NCBI GenBank assembly: GCA_019843655.1
Contig: JACDQD010000004.1
Span: forward strand, 2,232,001 to 2,296,000
Reading direction: 5' to 3'
DNA from: Lethocerus indicus
Lineage: Eukaryota; Arthropoda; Insecta; Hemiptera; Belostomatidae
DNA length: 64,000 nucleotides
The first letter of the stretch is position 1. Every line of letters starts with the position of its first letter. The notes under the pieces were generated by a model. It was given only the letters and a program-made list of their open reading frames with translations, was not told the origin of the DNA and did not search any database. Both the position numbers and the translations under genes were made by a program. Positions 36,214 to 47,460 of the stretch are shown in pieces.

Positions 36214-38524
36214 TGTACTGGCCGTTCTGCAAATTGGAAATGGCTTTATCTATTTACAACTATTTGCAAACGCGCTGTTTATTAGCGCCAGGTGTACTTG
36301 AATCAACGTCAAACAGATTTGAATCGCCATCCACAATATTTTCCGCGGACATAATTCCATTTTAATATTTCATATCGTCTAATTCCGCCAAATGTTAGTA
36401 TAGGAGAAAGTATAAAAAGAGTTATGGAAAGTCAATAATCATAAATTATAAACTATTCGACGACTACTCTTTTGAATTATGTTCGGACATGATATTGGAA
36501 ATAGCCACAATCCAATGCAGCATGAAATTCATCGCAGCATTTCTCGAGTGGGAGGGTGGGGCACAGTGTCAATTTCATTAGGAGCATTAAGTGTCCCGTA
36601 ATCTAAATTGGTTTTTCGAAAGACTAGAAAAGCGTCGCCTTTAAGGTTGAGTTGAAGTCGAGAACTTTTCAACGCGCCGAAGACTAATCTCTAATCACAG
36701 TGAGTCCAACATTTTGTCCGTTTTCAGTTAATTTGGCCGTTTGGGAAAAGTCTTCCTGATGAAATATTTCAAAGGTAACACCTTAACTTCCAATTGTAAG
36801 TGACCGTATATACGTTGAAAATAAAACAAATCCTTATGAACGTACCCGAAATAATTATATAATAGGAAAACAATATTAATAGTAAAGTAGTAGTGTACTG
36901 CTTGACTGCTAGGTGTTTATAAATAGGGGTTTATGATCACGGGATACAACTATTTCCAGAATGAAATAATGTAAATCGGGAAAGATATATATATTTTTTA
37001 ATGCCCACTTCGAAGATAATTCGGAAAGTCCTCGTCTTGAAGTTCTTCTTTCACGCTTATCGACCCATTGTTCTTGTTCCATTCATAAATGTATTGTGAA
37101 TCAAGTTCGGCACTTCTTCTCCTTCTTTAATGAATCGAGGAGTTGGCCACTCGAGTCAAAGGCGAGTCGTCGCCTTCGGCCCCGAAACGATTTCCAGATT
37201 GGAATTTCGGACGGTCGAAAAAATAAATTTTATCTTTCAATACAATAAGTTTATTCCCCCTTTCATTTTTTCGTTTACAATAAACAACTCGATAACAAGT
37301 TGTTAATTATTAGGACAATTACGGAAGTCAAATGAGCCAGAATTGAGAACAACATTTTCACACCTGCCCACCGTAAGGGAACATTATCTGACAAAAAATT
37401 ATTTATTCAAACTGTCTTCAAAGTTGTAATATACGGCACTATAATGTATACAAATTTTTGTACGGAACACCGAAATCTGTTTTCCCTTTCGACTGATCCG
37501 GATCGGGTTGTGAAAGCGCTCAATAAAATTAAACTTGGGCGACCGGTCGCGTTTTGCAGTCAAGAACCGCCCGGTTTATAGGTGTGTCTAAATCGGTACG
37601 TTTAAATTATTTTTTTTTTTTTTAAACTATAAAATTAGTGCTCCGGCTAGTCGGCGGGGCATTAGGCGGGCTCCCGGGTAATTGCCGGGGGCCGCGAAGG
37701 ACGACAAGATTGGGAAAACTCCCAATATCGTAATGAGAGGTCTTCACGGGCCGGCCCATGGACCTCTACTTAGCCGGCAGTCCGCCGAAATCGGGCTTTA
37801 CGGTTTTATTTATTTCGAAAAATAACTTCCTCCTTTTAACTTCTCCTCCGGGTAATTGTCGACCCCACCGCTATTAGACATTCCGTCTAATTGGCGGCTA
37901 ATTGTTACCGGCCGAAATTGTTGCTATAGCCGGGAAAACGAGGCTGAAAAATGTTGAAAGTCGTATATATATTATATTTAATAAAACTCCGTAAATTCCG
38001 AATCTGAGGCTGTTCAGAGAGCCATGGAATGACGCGAGTATAGAAAATAGGCGGTCGAATTGACCGAAGAACGTCGGAGATTTTGCAGTATGCATCTATT
38101 ATTATGACCACAGGACCCTCTACGTAAGGCTCGTTTTATAAACTGGACCGCGTTTATTTATTTTCTAAAATAACCGCGTGCGGGCTCTTAGTGCGGGCCA
38201 AATCGACAAATATTCAAACATAATTAATGACGCGCCTCCAACGTCAACCTGCGTACGTCACGCGACGTACACATCGCTCTGATCCAATGGTCCAAACCCG
38301 ACTGTCTCCTGGCATCCCGAACGTTCCTTACAGACTCCTGGAAAATAACTAAATATACGTACCAGAAAAATTTAAAACAAATTTTAAAAGGGGGAAAGCC
38401 AGTGGGTTTCTTCTTTACTCCCTTAATCATTTTAATTTACAGCTTAATAACACAGTTAAAATATCAATGAATGTACCCCGGCTACACAATCTATTAACTG
38501 TGGGTCTTTCTTTATTATTCTTAC

Positions 38525-38555
38525 AATAATAATAATAATTATTATTATTATTATT
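38525..38555. repeat. (AAT)5-T-(ATT)5 perfect palindrome
   Basis: Five AAT units are followed by one T and five ATT units, giving perfectly complementary 15-nt arms with a one-base centre. It is a trinucleotide repeat that has become self-complementary. Confidence 0.9.
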
Positions 38556-41306
38556 TCCAATTCGTTTAATTCACTCGAAATTAATCCACATCGTGGATAA
38601 TCGGAGGAAAATTGTTATCATAAGTGTCAGTTATCGCCTGTCAAACGTCACTCGCCCCCTTTCTCTACAGGCACACTGACCTGTTGCCTTTGCCTGTCAG
38701 AATTTTAAGAGCGCATACCGACTCGTGATATATACATATTGAAATTAATAAATATATAAAATCGTCGATACAAATATTTATATCCCTTTGAAATTGAAAA
38801 GAAAAAAAATGTTTCAAATTGAAAAGAAAACGAGAAACGGCTTTGGAAGTGCTCCTCCGGAGATTGTATCCGGGAGCGGGACTGATTAAATTGAAGGCTC
38901 AAAATCCCGTGGCATAATTTAAACGGGATCCGGATGAATAGAACCTCATCCTAGATGCCGAGTCTGGCGGAAACGGGGTGGGGGGGGGAGAAAAAATGTA
39001 TAATAAATTCGATGGAAGTCCTTTCAACTATGGAGGAGGCGCGGAGCTTTGCACTTGCAGCCGGATGAAAGTGTTCAGTGTGGCCGAATGAAAAACGTTT
39101 TTCTAGAACGCAAAAAAAAGATTCTAAATCACTTCGCCGTGTGATACATTCGGTCAACATCTTTTTAACGAATAATAAAATGGGTTATATTTAGAATTAT
39201 TTCTCATTATTTAGTATTAATTATACACCAGTGTATTCTACAGAATTGGTATGTTAATTATGGACTCCCTAATGACGTTTCTTGGGCAGGAACGAACCTG
39301 AAGTAGAACCGACGGTTGAAATAAATTTTCCATTAACATTCGTACTGATAGGTCATTATTCTTGATTTCGTTGTTATTATTCAATTTTAATTAAATAATT
39401 TAAAAAGAAAGAACTGTCGATTAGTACTGACACATTCATTCGTCACCTTCTATTAATTAACAGGTCAGTTGTTTATTATCTATACCGGCGCCAAATATCT
39501 ATACCGTATCAACAATACACTTCTGTGTAATCGCCTTCAATTCAAAAAAAAAATAAATAATACGCGCGACCATTCTTCTTATCTCAAGCAGCGTGTTTAT
39601 CTGCTTAATTCCCTCTACGTTCTTAATACTTAACGGGCAAACAGAGATACGATTTCCATTATCTAAATTTAATTTCTCGATTGCTAATTTATAATTGCTA
39701 CAATATTCAATCATATGTCAAAATTCGTCTGTACATATTACTCTGAGAAAGTAGCGAAAAATTTTTTTTAAAGTCCGGTTAAAGAATAGCTTTGAACTAG
39801 AACATGTTGAATAAAACCTTATATAACCAAAACAATATTGATGTAGTCAATTTTGGTAGTATCAGAGATCAATTAATGTATAATAAAATCTCAGTTTTTA
39901 TGACACAACTCTATAGTTTTGGAAATATGTTCTAGAATTAATTTTTATTTTTTAGGTACTTTTTAATTGATTTGAATGGTCAAAAATTGAGGTTTTGTTG
40001 TGTTTACATCAAACACATATTATATACTTATCTCCGATCTAAATTTGTCAGGAAATCTGGATCAAATGTATGAATAATAGAATCGGAACACGAAGCGTAA
40101 TTTACATTCGATTTGTTAAATCCCTTGCTCTACTATAGCTCGGATCAATCAGCAATTAGTCAAAACAATTGCATTTAAGAGTGCACTTCAGCCAGATCCC
40201 GATAATGGAGAATATGGGCGCGCCCCTGAGTGGCACTCCTGATAGTTTAGTTCGTGGATTTTCGTTAGTTCTGTACCTGCAACACAATTTTTAATTAAAT
40301 TTCAGTGAATTTTCAGTGAAATGAAATAATTCAGTGAAGTTTAACCCAACTTGAACTTGATGACTAATGATTCCGTCAAGTGAGGACTTGTAGAATATTT
40401 TAGAAATAAACCTGATTCGTGCCATTAAAAAACAGTAGAAAACTCTACAGGGACTTCTTTAAACAAAACAAAAAAAACAACTATGATTACATGACACCTT
40501 ACAATAGAAATATAAGAAAGCATAGTAATAGTAAGCTTTCTCTGGGCTATCGAACTGAAAGTAATTGGAAAAAAATTAGAAAATTTGACTATATTTTAAA
40601 AATAGCTAAGCGTTAAATTAATTCGTCCTAAGCTTCGGCGCATTCCTTAGGAGAGGGAAAGCTTTAGCTCAAACGATCTTCAGGATCATTTTATGAAATA
40701 TCCTAGGGGTAATTAGCAACGCTCGCAATTGCAATAAACAATAATTCGTGCCAATAATGAAGTCGCACATGAAATTGGATACTTAATTTCAGTACGTTGC
40801 TCATAGTAAATTATGGAATAATGACTTTAGAACTTACAGAAATTTCTTCAGGACCAATATCAATCGTTTCGATCAGGCAAAATAAATGACTGGGCATAAA
40901 TGGCTATCCCGGGACAAACCTGGGATAGTTGTGAATCTGTTCCAGTAAAAAACGAAAATCGGGAGTTCGGGAAAGTTGGGCGATTTTGTGGGTATGTCGT
41001 AAATAAACGCTGTCCCCGATCAGAAAGCGGGACTCCGACTTTCGGTACTGTAAATATCCGGCTAACGAACAATAGCGGCCCGACCTTAGGCTGAGGGGGA
41101 ACGGGCTTATTTATTACGACGAGTCGAATTTGAGTCTCTCACCCCCGGGTCTACCCCTTTTCTTTTGGCATTTGTTTCTGCCCTCTTTTTGAGGCTAGGG
41201 TTTCAGAAATGCGTTCCTCTCGTAAACCGGGAGCGTTCTATTTAGGCGACGATGGGGTCGCGTCCCGGATACCGGGGGGGGTAGAAAGGAGGAGGGAGGG
41301 TGTGTC

Positions 41307-41322
41307 CTTCTTCTTCTTCTTC
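41307..41322. repeat. (CTT)n microsatellite
   Basis: About five TTC units. Confidence 0.8.
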
Positions 41323-42145
41323 GAGTCCAATTATAACGACCGGTTCCATGTTTTTTCTTCTCCCCGGCGTTTCGACATTCGGTCCTCCCTAAAGAGTACT
41401 GTTTCCGGTACTGTAAACTGTTCCGAGTACTCTAAAAGTATCGGGCCGGGGACGGGTTTCTTGCAATAAATAACTCGAATCGACGAACAGTTCAGAACGC
41501 GAACGGCCTCATGAATAGCTCGAACAAGTATACGGTTTTACTTGAACACTCGGTCGACCCACTAACAGAACTGCGTTTGGACCTTTTGACCTACAGGCAA
41601 AATTTCCCATTACTAAAACATAATATCGCCAATTCGATCTCCAAGTCGATGAACGATAATGAAATCCCGGTTCCTAAAGTTTATTCCTAATTCGCTCAAT
41701 GAAACCCCTTCAAGATCCATCTTAAGAGCCAATACTTACAATTATTTGTCGATTACCTTCGAATTTCAACAGTTTTCCATTGATAATGGTTAGAAATGAA
41801 AACTAATAAAAACGGGAAAATGTAACGAAGTTTAAAATAGCCGGCGAACAAAAGAACCGCCGATTACTTCTGCGTCAAGCGGAATGCATTGTCGTTCCTC
41901 AGGGCCCAGGATGTCAAATAAACGGACTAATGACGGGGTTCGGACACGGGGTTCGCAAATAGCCGATCAAAGGAGTCCCGGAGTCGGCCTCAGAAGGACG
42001 TCATCATACCCCGGGTAGGGAAGGGCGTAACACGAGAGTGACGTCCCTCGCGGCATTACCAGAATATTCGCACAATGAGCCATTGTGTCGGGCCCCCGCT
42101 TTATTTAATAAAGGAAGAAACGTGGGACATGGTTTGAAGCCAGGC

Positions 42146-42165
42146 GAGAGAGAGAGAGAGAGAGA
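42146..42165. repeat. (GA)n microsatellite
   Basis: Ten GA units. Confidence 0.9.
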
Positions 42166-42630
42166 AACTAAGTAAAGGTCGATGCCGGACGAACGATATG
42201 AGACAAAGCATGGGAAATGTGCCGCGGTTCTGAAAGAACGGATTTGACACCCCCGCCCCGCCCCCGCACACTTAACCAGGATTGAGCAATCGGACTGTAT
42301 AAGGAAATATAAAACCTATCGAATTTCGCGATAGATCGCAATCTCAATCAGATTCCCCTAACGAGGATATAATCGCCGAAATCTTAATTTTCCGAAATCG
42401 CATTCCGTCGTGACGTTTTCATTGTGAATTTCCTCCATCCTTTCACCTTGCCTCTATTGTCCAATCAGGTTCCCGCCAATCCCGGTAGAATTGGCGATAT
42501 AATTAAATCAATACGCGTGTCGGGGTTGAACGTAAAACACGTACATTATAAAGTGAGATTGAAACGTGAGAACCAATGGCCGTTCGGCCGGACTATGATT
42601 TATGTTTTGAATTTTATTAAATCGAATACG

Positions 42631-42717
42631 ACTAATTAAACTTTTTTCATTTTCAGGTAAGTGTTCTTCAGTCATACCCTGTACAGTCACCGAAACACAA
42701 GATCGAGTACTGTGAGT
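42631..42717 (+). other. Candidate recursive splice site (ratchet point) 1 with downstream donor
   Basis: The sequence shows, in order on the + strand: ACTAAT (42631-42636) as a branch point, a pyrimidine tract CTTTTTTCATTTTC (42641-42654), AG ending at 42656, and immediately GTAAGT (42657-42662), a consensus 5' splice site. There are 21 nt from the presumed branch A to the AG. A second donor-like GTGAGT sits at 42712-42717, defining a possible 55-nt cryptic exon. In Drosophila, such YnCAG|GTAAGT junctions in long introns act as zero-nucleotide exons: the upstream exon is joined to the AG, which regenerates a donor that is used again. A downstream cryptic donor helps define the site. I infer that this position is inside a long intron of a + strand gene. 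It could alternatively be an ordinary short alternative exon. Confidence 0.7.
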
Positions 42718-42766
42718 AAAAATCAGGAATATTTACCGGCTATTATTATGTAACGGTTGGTTGTTA

Positions 42767-42828
42767 TATGCGCTGTGAATGTATTTCAAATTTTGTAATA
42801 TGCTATGTGAATGTATTTCAAATTGTGT
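42767..42828. repeat. Two-copy 32-bp tandem repeat
   Basis: Copies at 42767-42798 and 42799-42828 share GTGAATGTATTTCAAATT. The repeat lies about 110 bp downstream of ratchet point 1. Confidence 0.75.
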
Positions 42829-44622
42829 GTAGTGAAAGGGTGTAGTATCCAAACGGCATTTCATTAGCGTTTTTATAGTTGAAGTCTGATAGGGAGAAAA
42901 ACCCATCGGTTGAATTGTTCAATAAGGTTTTATTTCAGTAGACCGAAGGCCGATTTGAGCCCGGCGTAAGGGGCGACATAAAAACACAATTTCTCGGCAG
43001 ATGTAAATCCGTTTCAAGTCGATAAACCGTCGGGTCGGATCCCGCACAAGCGAAGCCGGTCAGACTACTTAACGGCAACCGGTATATTTATTATGCGGGC
43101 GTTTTATCTCGCGTTATAGTTTATTTAGACTACTTAACACGCCCCCACTGGACTTATACAAGTATATAAGGATAAAGGGGGACTGTATCGCTTCTTTCGC
43201 CCGGCAATAAACCTCGGCCGGCGTACTTGAAGCCGACCGTAAATACGGAAACGCACTTAAAAACTGGCTCAATCTATGCCAAGTAGACGGGACATAAGTA
43301 ATTCGCTCTACTTAGCACATCCTCGGTCTTGGAGATAAAAATTCAAATAACTTAATTGATGTTTCTTTTAAATAACGAACCACTTTATATAATCAATATT
43401 TAGCAGATAATTTAAGGTTAAATCTGTAATGAATTGAAGATTTATTATTGAATTAGTGTTGTGTTAATGATATTGCTCTAGAATCTTAAGTGAATATGTG
43501 GTTATAACAAATATTAATAACTTACATCCTCGAAAGTCTGATATTTTTTTACATTCTGTTTTTGTGGGACGGTTGGGACTGATTGAACTATGAATTTATA
43601 GGAAAAAAAAGGCTGGATTTGATGATCGGCGCTTAATATTAGCCGAGTATTTCAGCTTTCGGAATCGAACCGAGTGCATTTTATCCACTCTTGCACTCTT
43701 ATCGTACGCCGTAGCGCGAATTTAATTAATTCTCTAACTCCGGCAGATAGTGGCCGCTGAAGATATCGGCCCGATGAATAATTTGCGGACGCAAACCTTT
43801 TTTCCTCCCGGCCAGAGTTTCCCCTAAACGAGTTGGGTAGCGAATCTGAATCGGCGTGTTTCCGTACACCAGAGAAAGAGTTTCAGATCGTAAAATCAGA
43901 AAAACGATAATTGGAGACACATTTTAGAGGGGGGGAGTCTCCGATTTGGTCTCGTGCTAGACCGGTTTTTGGATCCTGACAATCCACTTAGAAATAACAG
44001 GGCAGTCGGGGGAGGGTGATGGGGTAACTATACATAAATAGACGTAAAAATGATTTTAACAATTCAATTTTACACAGCTTTCAATTACAAAGAAACCGAA
44101 ATTCATAAGGGAAATATATATATACGCTTCAATATAAAATTCTTCGGTCTTAATTCTGTCTAATTATCGTCAAATTGAAAAATCAATTTCTCCGCATTAC
44201 GTGATTCGACACCGTGTCGTGTTTGTATTCTTAATAATTTTTTTCTGTATCGGATTAATTTGAAAGCCGAAGTCTGTTGTGGGCCTCTCTCGGAAGTGGA
44301 AGGGCCCGAGACTGAAGGGCCGATTCATGGTCCAGGGCCGGTCAATTGGGGGTTCCCTACCCCGCCCCCGCCCCAATTTTCTATATAATGCTCGGTACTG
44401 TCCGTCCCCGGTGTTTGTTTTAATTAAAGTGTGACACGGGCGTCTAAAAATAAATTCGGCTGTTCAAATATTTTACCGGATGCAGAAGAGCGGGCGGGCG
44501 GCCACTCCAAGTCGGACAGTCGAGTGGCAGCTGTCGAACCGGTAGGATTCATGTACGACCCGGGTAAGTCGTAGAATTGACCGAGGTGGTTCCCGGCTAG
44601 TTCGGGAACCCGCTCAAAAATA

Positions 44623-44662
44623 TCTCTCTCTCTCTCTCTCTCTCTCTCGCTCTCTCTCTCTC
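44623..44662. repeat. (CT)n microsatellite
   Basis: About 40 bp of CT units with one CG interruption near 44648. Confidence 0.9.
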
Positions 44663-44870
44663 ACTCACTGGATTAATCTTGCGTTTTCTTAATTTGTTGA
44701 GCTTTTCAAACGCGCCTGTCAATTTTCTTGCCAATATAACAATTGTCAAGTTATGTACAAAACACGGGGCTCACAACTGAAGATATGAAATCATCAGATA
44801 TACGATGTGAAGACCTTCTGTACGGTCAGCGTAAAGAATCTCAATTTGATCAGTGTTTATTTCGATTACA

Positions 44871-44887
44871 GGTTACCGGTGGTAACC
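44871..44887. repeat. 17-bp inverted repeat
   Basis: GGTTACC-GGT-GGTAACC, preceded by TTTCGATTACAG, so it follows an acceptor-like AG. No coding sequence is recognised after it. Confidence 0.5.
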
Positions 44888-47460
44888 TCCGTGTAAATTT
44901 TAATTTGGCCAATTTCCAGGTTTGGACACAGTGAGCCGTTTTTTTTTTCAGAACCGCCCTGCGCGATTTTCCTTTGCGGTCCCCCAAAGCCGTTATCCCA
45001 TTCTCGGCCTAATGAATCGGTTCGGACCAATTGGAGATTTGTACGCGGCCTCGCGTACGTATCCCTCGGCCCGAACGGTCAAATTCGGGAGAGGGAAGTC
45101 TTTAATAGGAAGGCGGCGGTAGATTTGTCAGTGGCTTCGAAAAAACCGACCCGAAAGAGGCCCGACGGGAACAGAGTGGCCGTTTTCTGTCGTTCGCGTC
45201 ATGTCGCAATCCCCAATTTGCAATTTGAAAAGTTCTTTCTTCGATACCATTAAAAATTCGAAGCAGTTCTCATTGGAGTATAGAAATTATCGATTCAGAA
45301 GTGAAAACTTCTTTTTTGCATTTATACCGTCAATTAATTTCATAATGTGGACAAATACGGATCATATTATACCTTTCAACCGGCCTGGATAGAATAAGCT
45401 CCTTGAGATTTCATATGTGCCAAGTCGGGATAATTTCGTTTCTCCATAAGTAGCTGGTGTTAGGGCGTAAGCAATCGTGGCTTGTTGTTTAGGGTATCGA
45501 CGTTTAGATTGGACTAGTAAATGAATTACATTATTTAGTTATCGACTACCGCTACTGCGAATATAAATTTGGTTTGACAGGGAATAAATAATAACCTCCG
45601 CGTGTTGTTTTTCGAAACACAGTAATTATGACAATAGCTTTCGTATAACAGTTTAATTATTCGGTTTCAACAATCTGGACTTTTTTCTGTCTGGTCTATA
45701 TCGTTTTTAGAATTTCAGTTCGCGTTACGAACAAATTTCAGTTTGTAGGTTCAGAGGATTCTTAACGTCCTCTGCCACGCGGGTGCTCCTCGCGCGGGTT
45801 ATGTCCCACGAGGGATCGTCGATGTTGGACGAATAAAAATTCTCGCTACAATAGCGTCGAATGCCCCCCGATATCGGGTCAACAGATACCGAACTCCTTC
45901 CGCAAGAAATTTACTGCCCGATACGAAAATGGAGGAAGGAGAAAGAAAGACGAATTGAAGTCTCCAACACTCGATAGAACTGGATCCACTACTGGAACTG
46001 GAATTTACAGCGCTTAAATATCGTTTTCAGTATCGAGGGGGTTTCCGTATCTAATCTTTAGAGTCGATAAATGCAGCAATATTATTATCAAAGGAGGCTT
46101 AAGAATGTTACTACCCTCTTTGCTTCTGTCGTTACGATCTTTCCGGCTTACGATTTCGCTTTACTCGATCTGTTCCTACAGATTACGGGGATCCATCGAT
46201 CCCCGAGGGTAAATCCCCTACGACGCGATATCTGCGGTCTGCCGTATATTAACAGAGCGCCGGTCGAGGCGGTCGGCGCCTCCTTCGGGCGTTGTTTACA
46301 GAGTCCCCAATTGACCGGCGTCGTTAAACGAGCCGTGACACTCGGGCCGGTCACGTACGGGGGAAATGCGTGGTGCGGTCCCGCCCACCTCGAAATTCCG
46401 CCGACGGCTACAGCTCTCGTTTGAAAAAATAAAAAAAAAGAAACTTATACGCGAACTTCCAAAGTTTCTACAACCAGAAGCGACATTTAATTAACCTCCT
46501 TCGGACCGAAATGGTTCGCCTCCACTGCTCGGACTAAGCCCCGGTCGGGACTTGTTTTTTGGCGAATCGCGTGACCCGTCCAATTTATATCTATTCCGCA
46601 GCCCAATTAAGAGGCCGGCATCTGCCCCGACCGTATTCGCCCCCACCCGACAGCGGCCACCGCCCCACCCCACAGCCGAGATTAGACACCACACCAATTG
46701 CGATATCGCCGTTTCGCCACTTTTATTAATGGGCTGGATGTACGCCCGGATATCGGCCCCGTTGGCGTAACACCGGCGGCAAGACCCCGCACCGAAGAAA
46801 CACACAGACAGATCTTTATCGAACGAGCGTACCGCAGTTAACGAGCTCCGTTCCTATAATTAGTCGGAATTTGGAGGTAAAGTCCACCGGAGAACGGAAA
46901 TCTGGGTCATTCTTCCCTCCGAGACATTCCCCGTATATAACGAGTTTACGGGAAAATCAGAAATTGTTCAATCGCAAATGTCAGTTTATTCAGTGCTTGA
47001 ATTCAATGGTGCCTAGATTACAATATCACAGTATATCACGGACTCGACAAAGATGTCGGAGTATAGAACAAAAACAAAGAATGAATTCACACTCAATCCC
47101 CGGTATCGTATCGCCCGGTCGTTATTTCGTATTACTGTCACACTGATAATGAACGAGGCCCGTTATAAATATCGTTTCGATGCCTGTAATTTATCTTCTC
47201 AACTTAGTGTCTGTGACATTACACAAAAAAAAACGGTGGAAATTTGTATTATTACAGATGTGAAATCAGTCGGATTTTTGAGAAGGCCAAAAAATTTCCG
47301 AGCATTATTTCCTAAGCCCGAACGGCGAAGGTCAGTCTAGCACGGCCTTGAAGACCGACCCGGCGTAAAAATTTGACGCTAATGGATCGCAAATAAAAAC
47401 CGAGTAGAAGAGAAGGCTCGCGTTCTACGGGCTTAAGTATGCTCGGCAGAGTTGTGGCCG

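Larger units (their letters stand above)
36214..42630. other. Non-coding stretch
   Basis: No gene is recognised. The part from about 39160 to 40620 is notably AT-rich and low in C and G runs. Other features: T14 at 37610-37623, AAT/ATT hairpin at 38525-38555, G9 at 38980-38988, a weak ratchet-like site at 39955, CTT repeat at 41307-41322 and GA repeat at 42146-42165. Confidence 0.5.
42829..47460. other. Non-coding stretch
   Basis: No gene is recognised. A palindromic-family relic is seen at about 43952-43972 (GTGCTAGACCGGTTTT). A B-box-like TCGGTTCGATTCCGA occurs on the minus strand at about 43659-43673, but no tRNA can be folded around it. The 117-codon frame at 46071-46424 has no known domain. 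Confidence 0.5.

Noticed and set aside
43620..43720. tRNA-like B box on the minus strand (TCGGTTCGATTCCGA)
   Set aside because: A T-arm hairpin can be drawn, but no matching acceptor stem, A box or D arm is present at the right distance.
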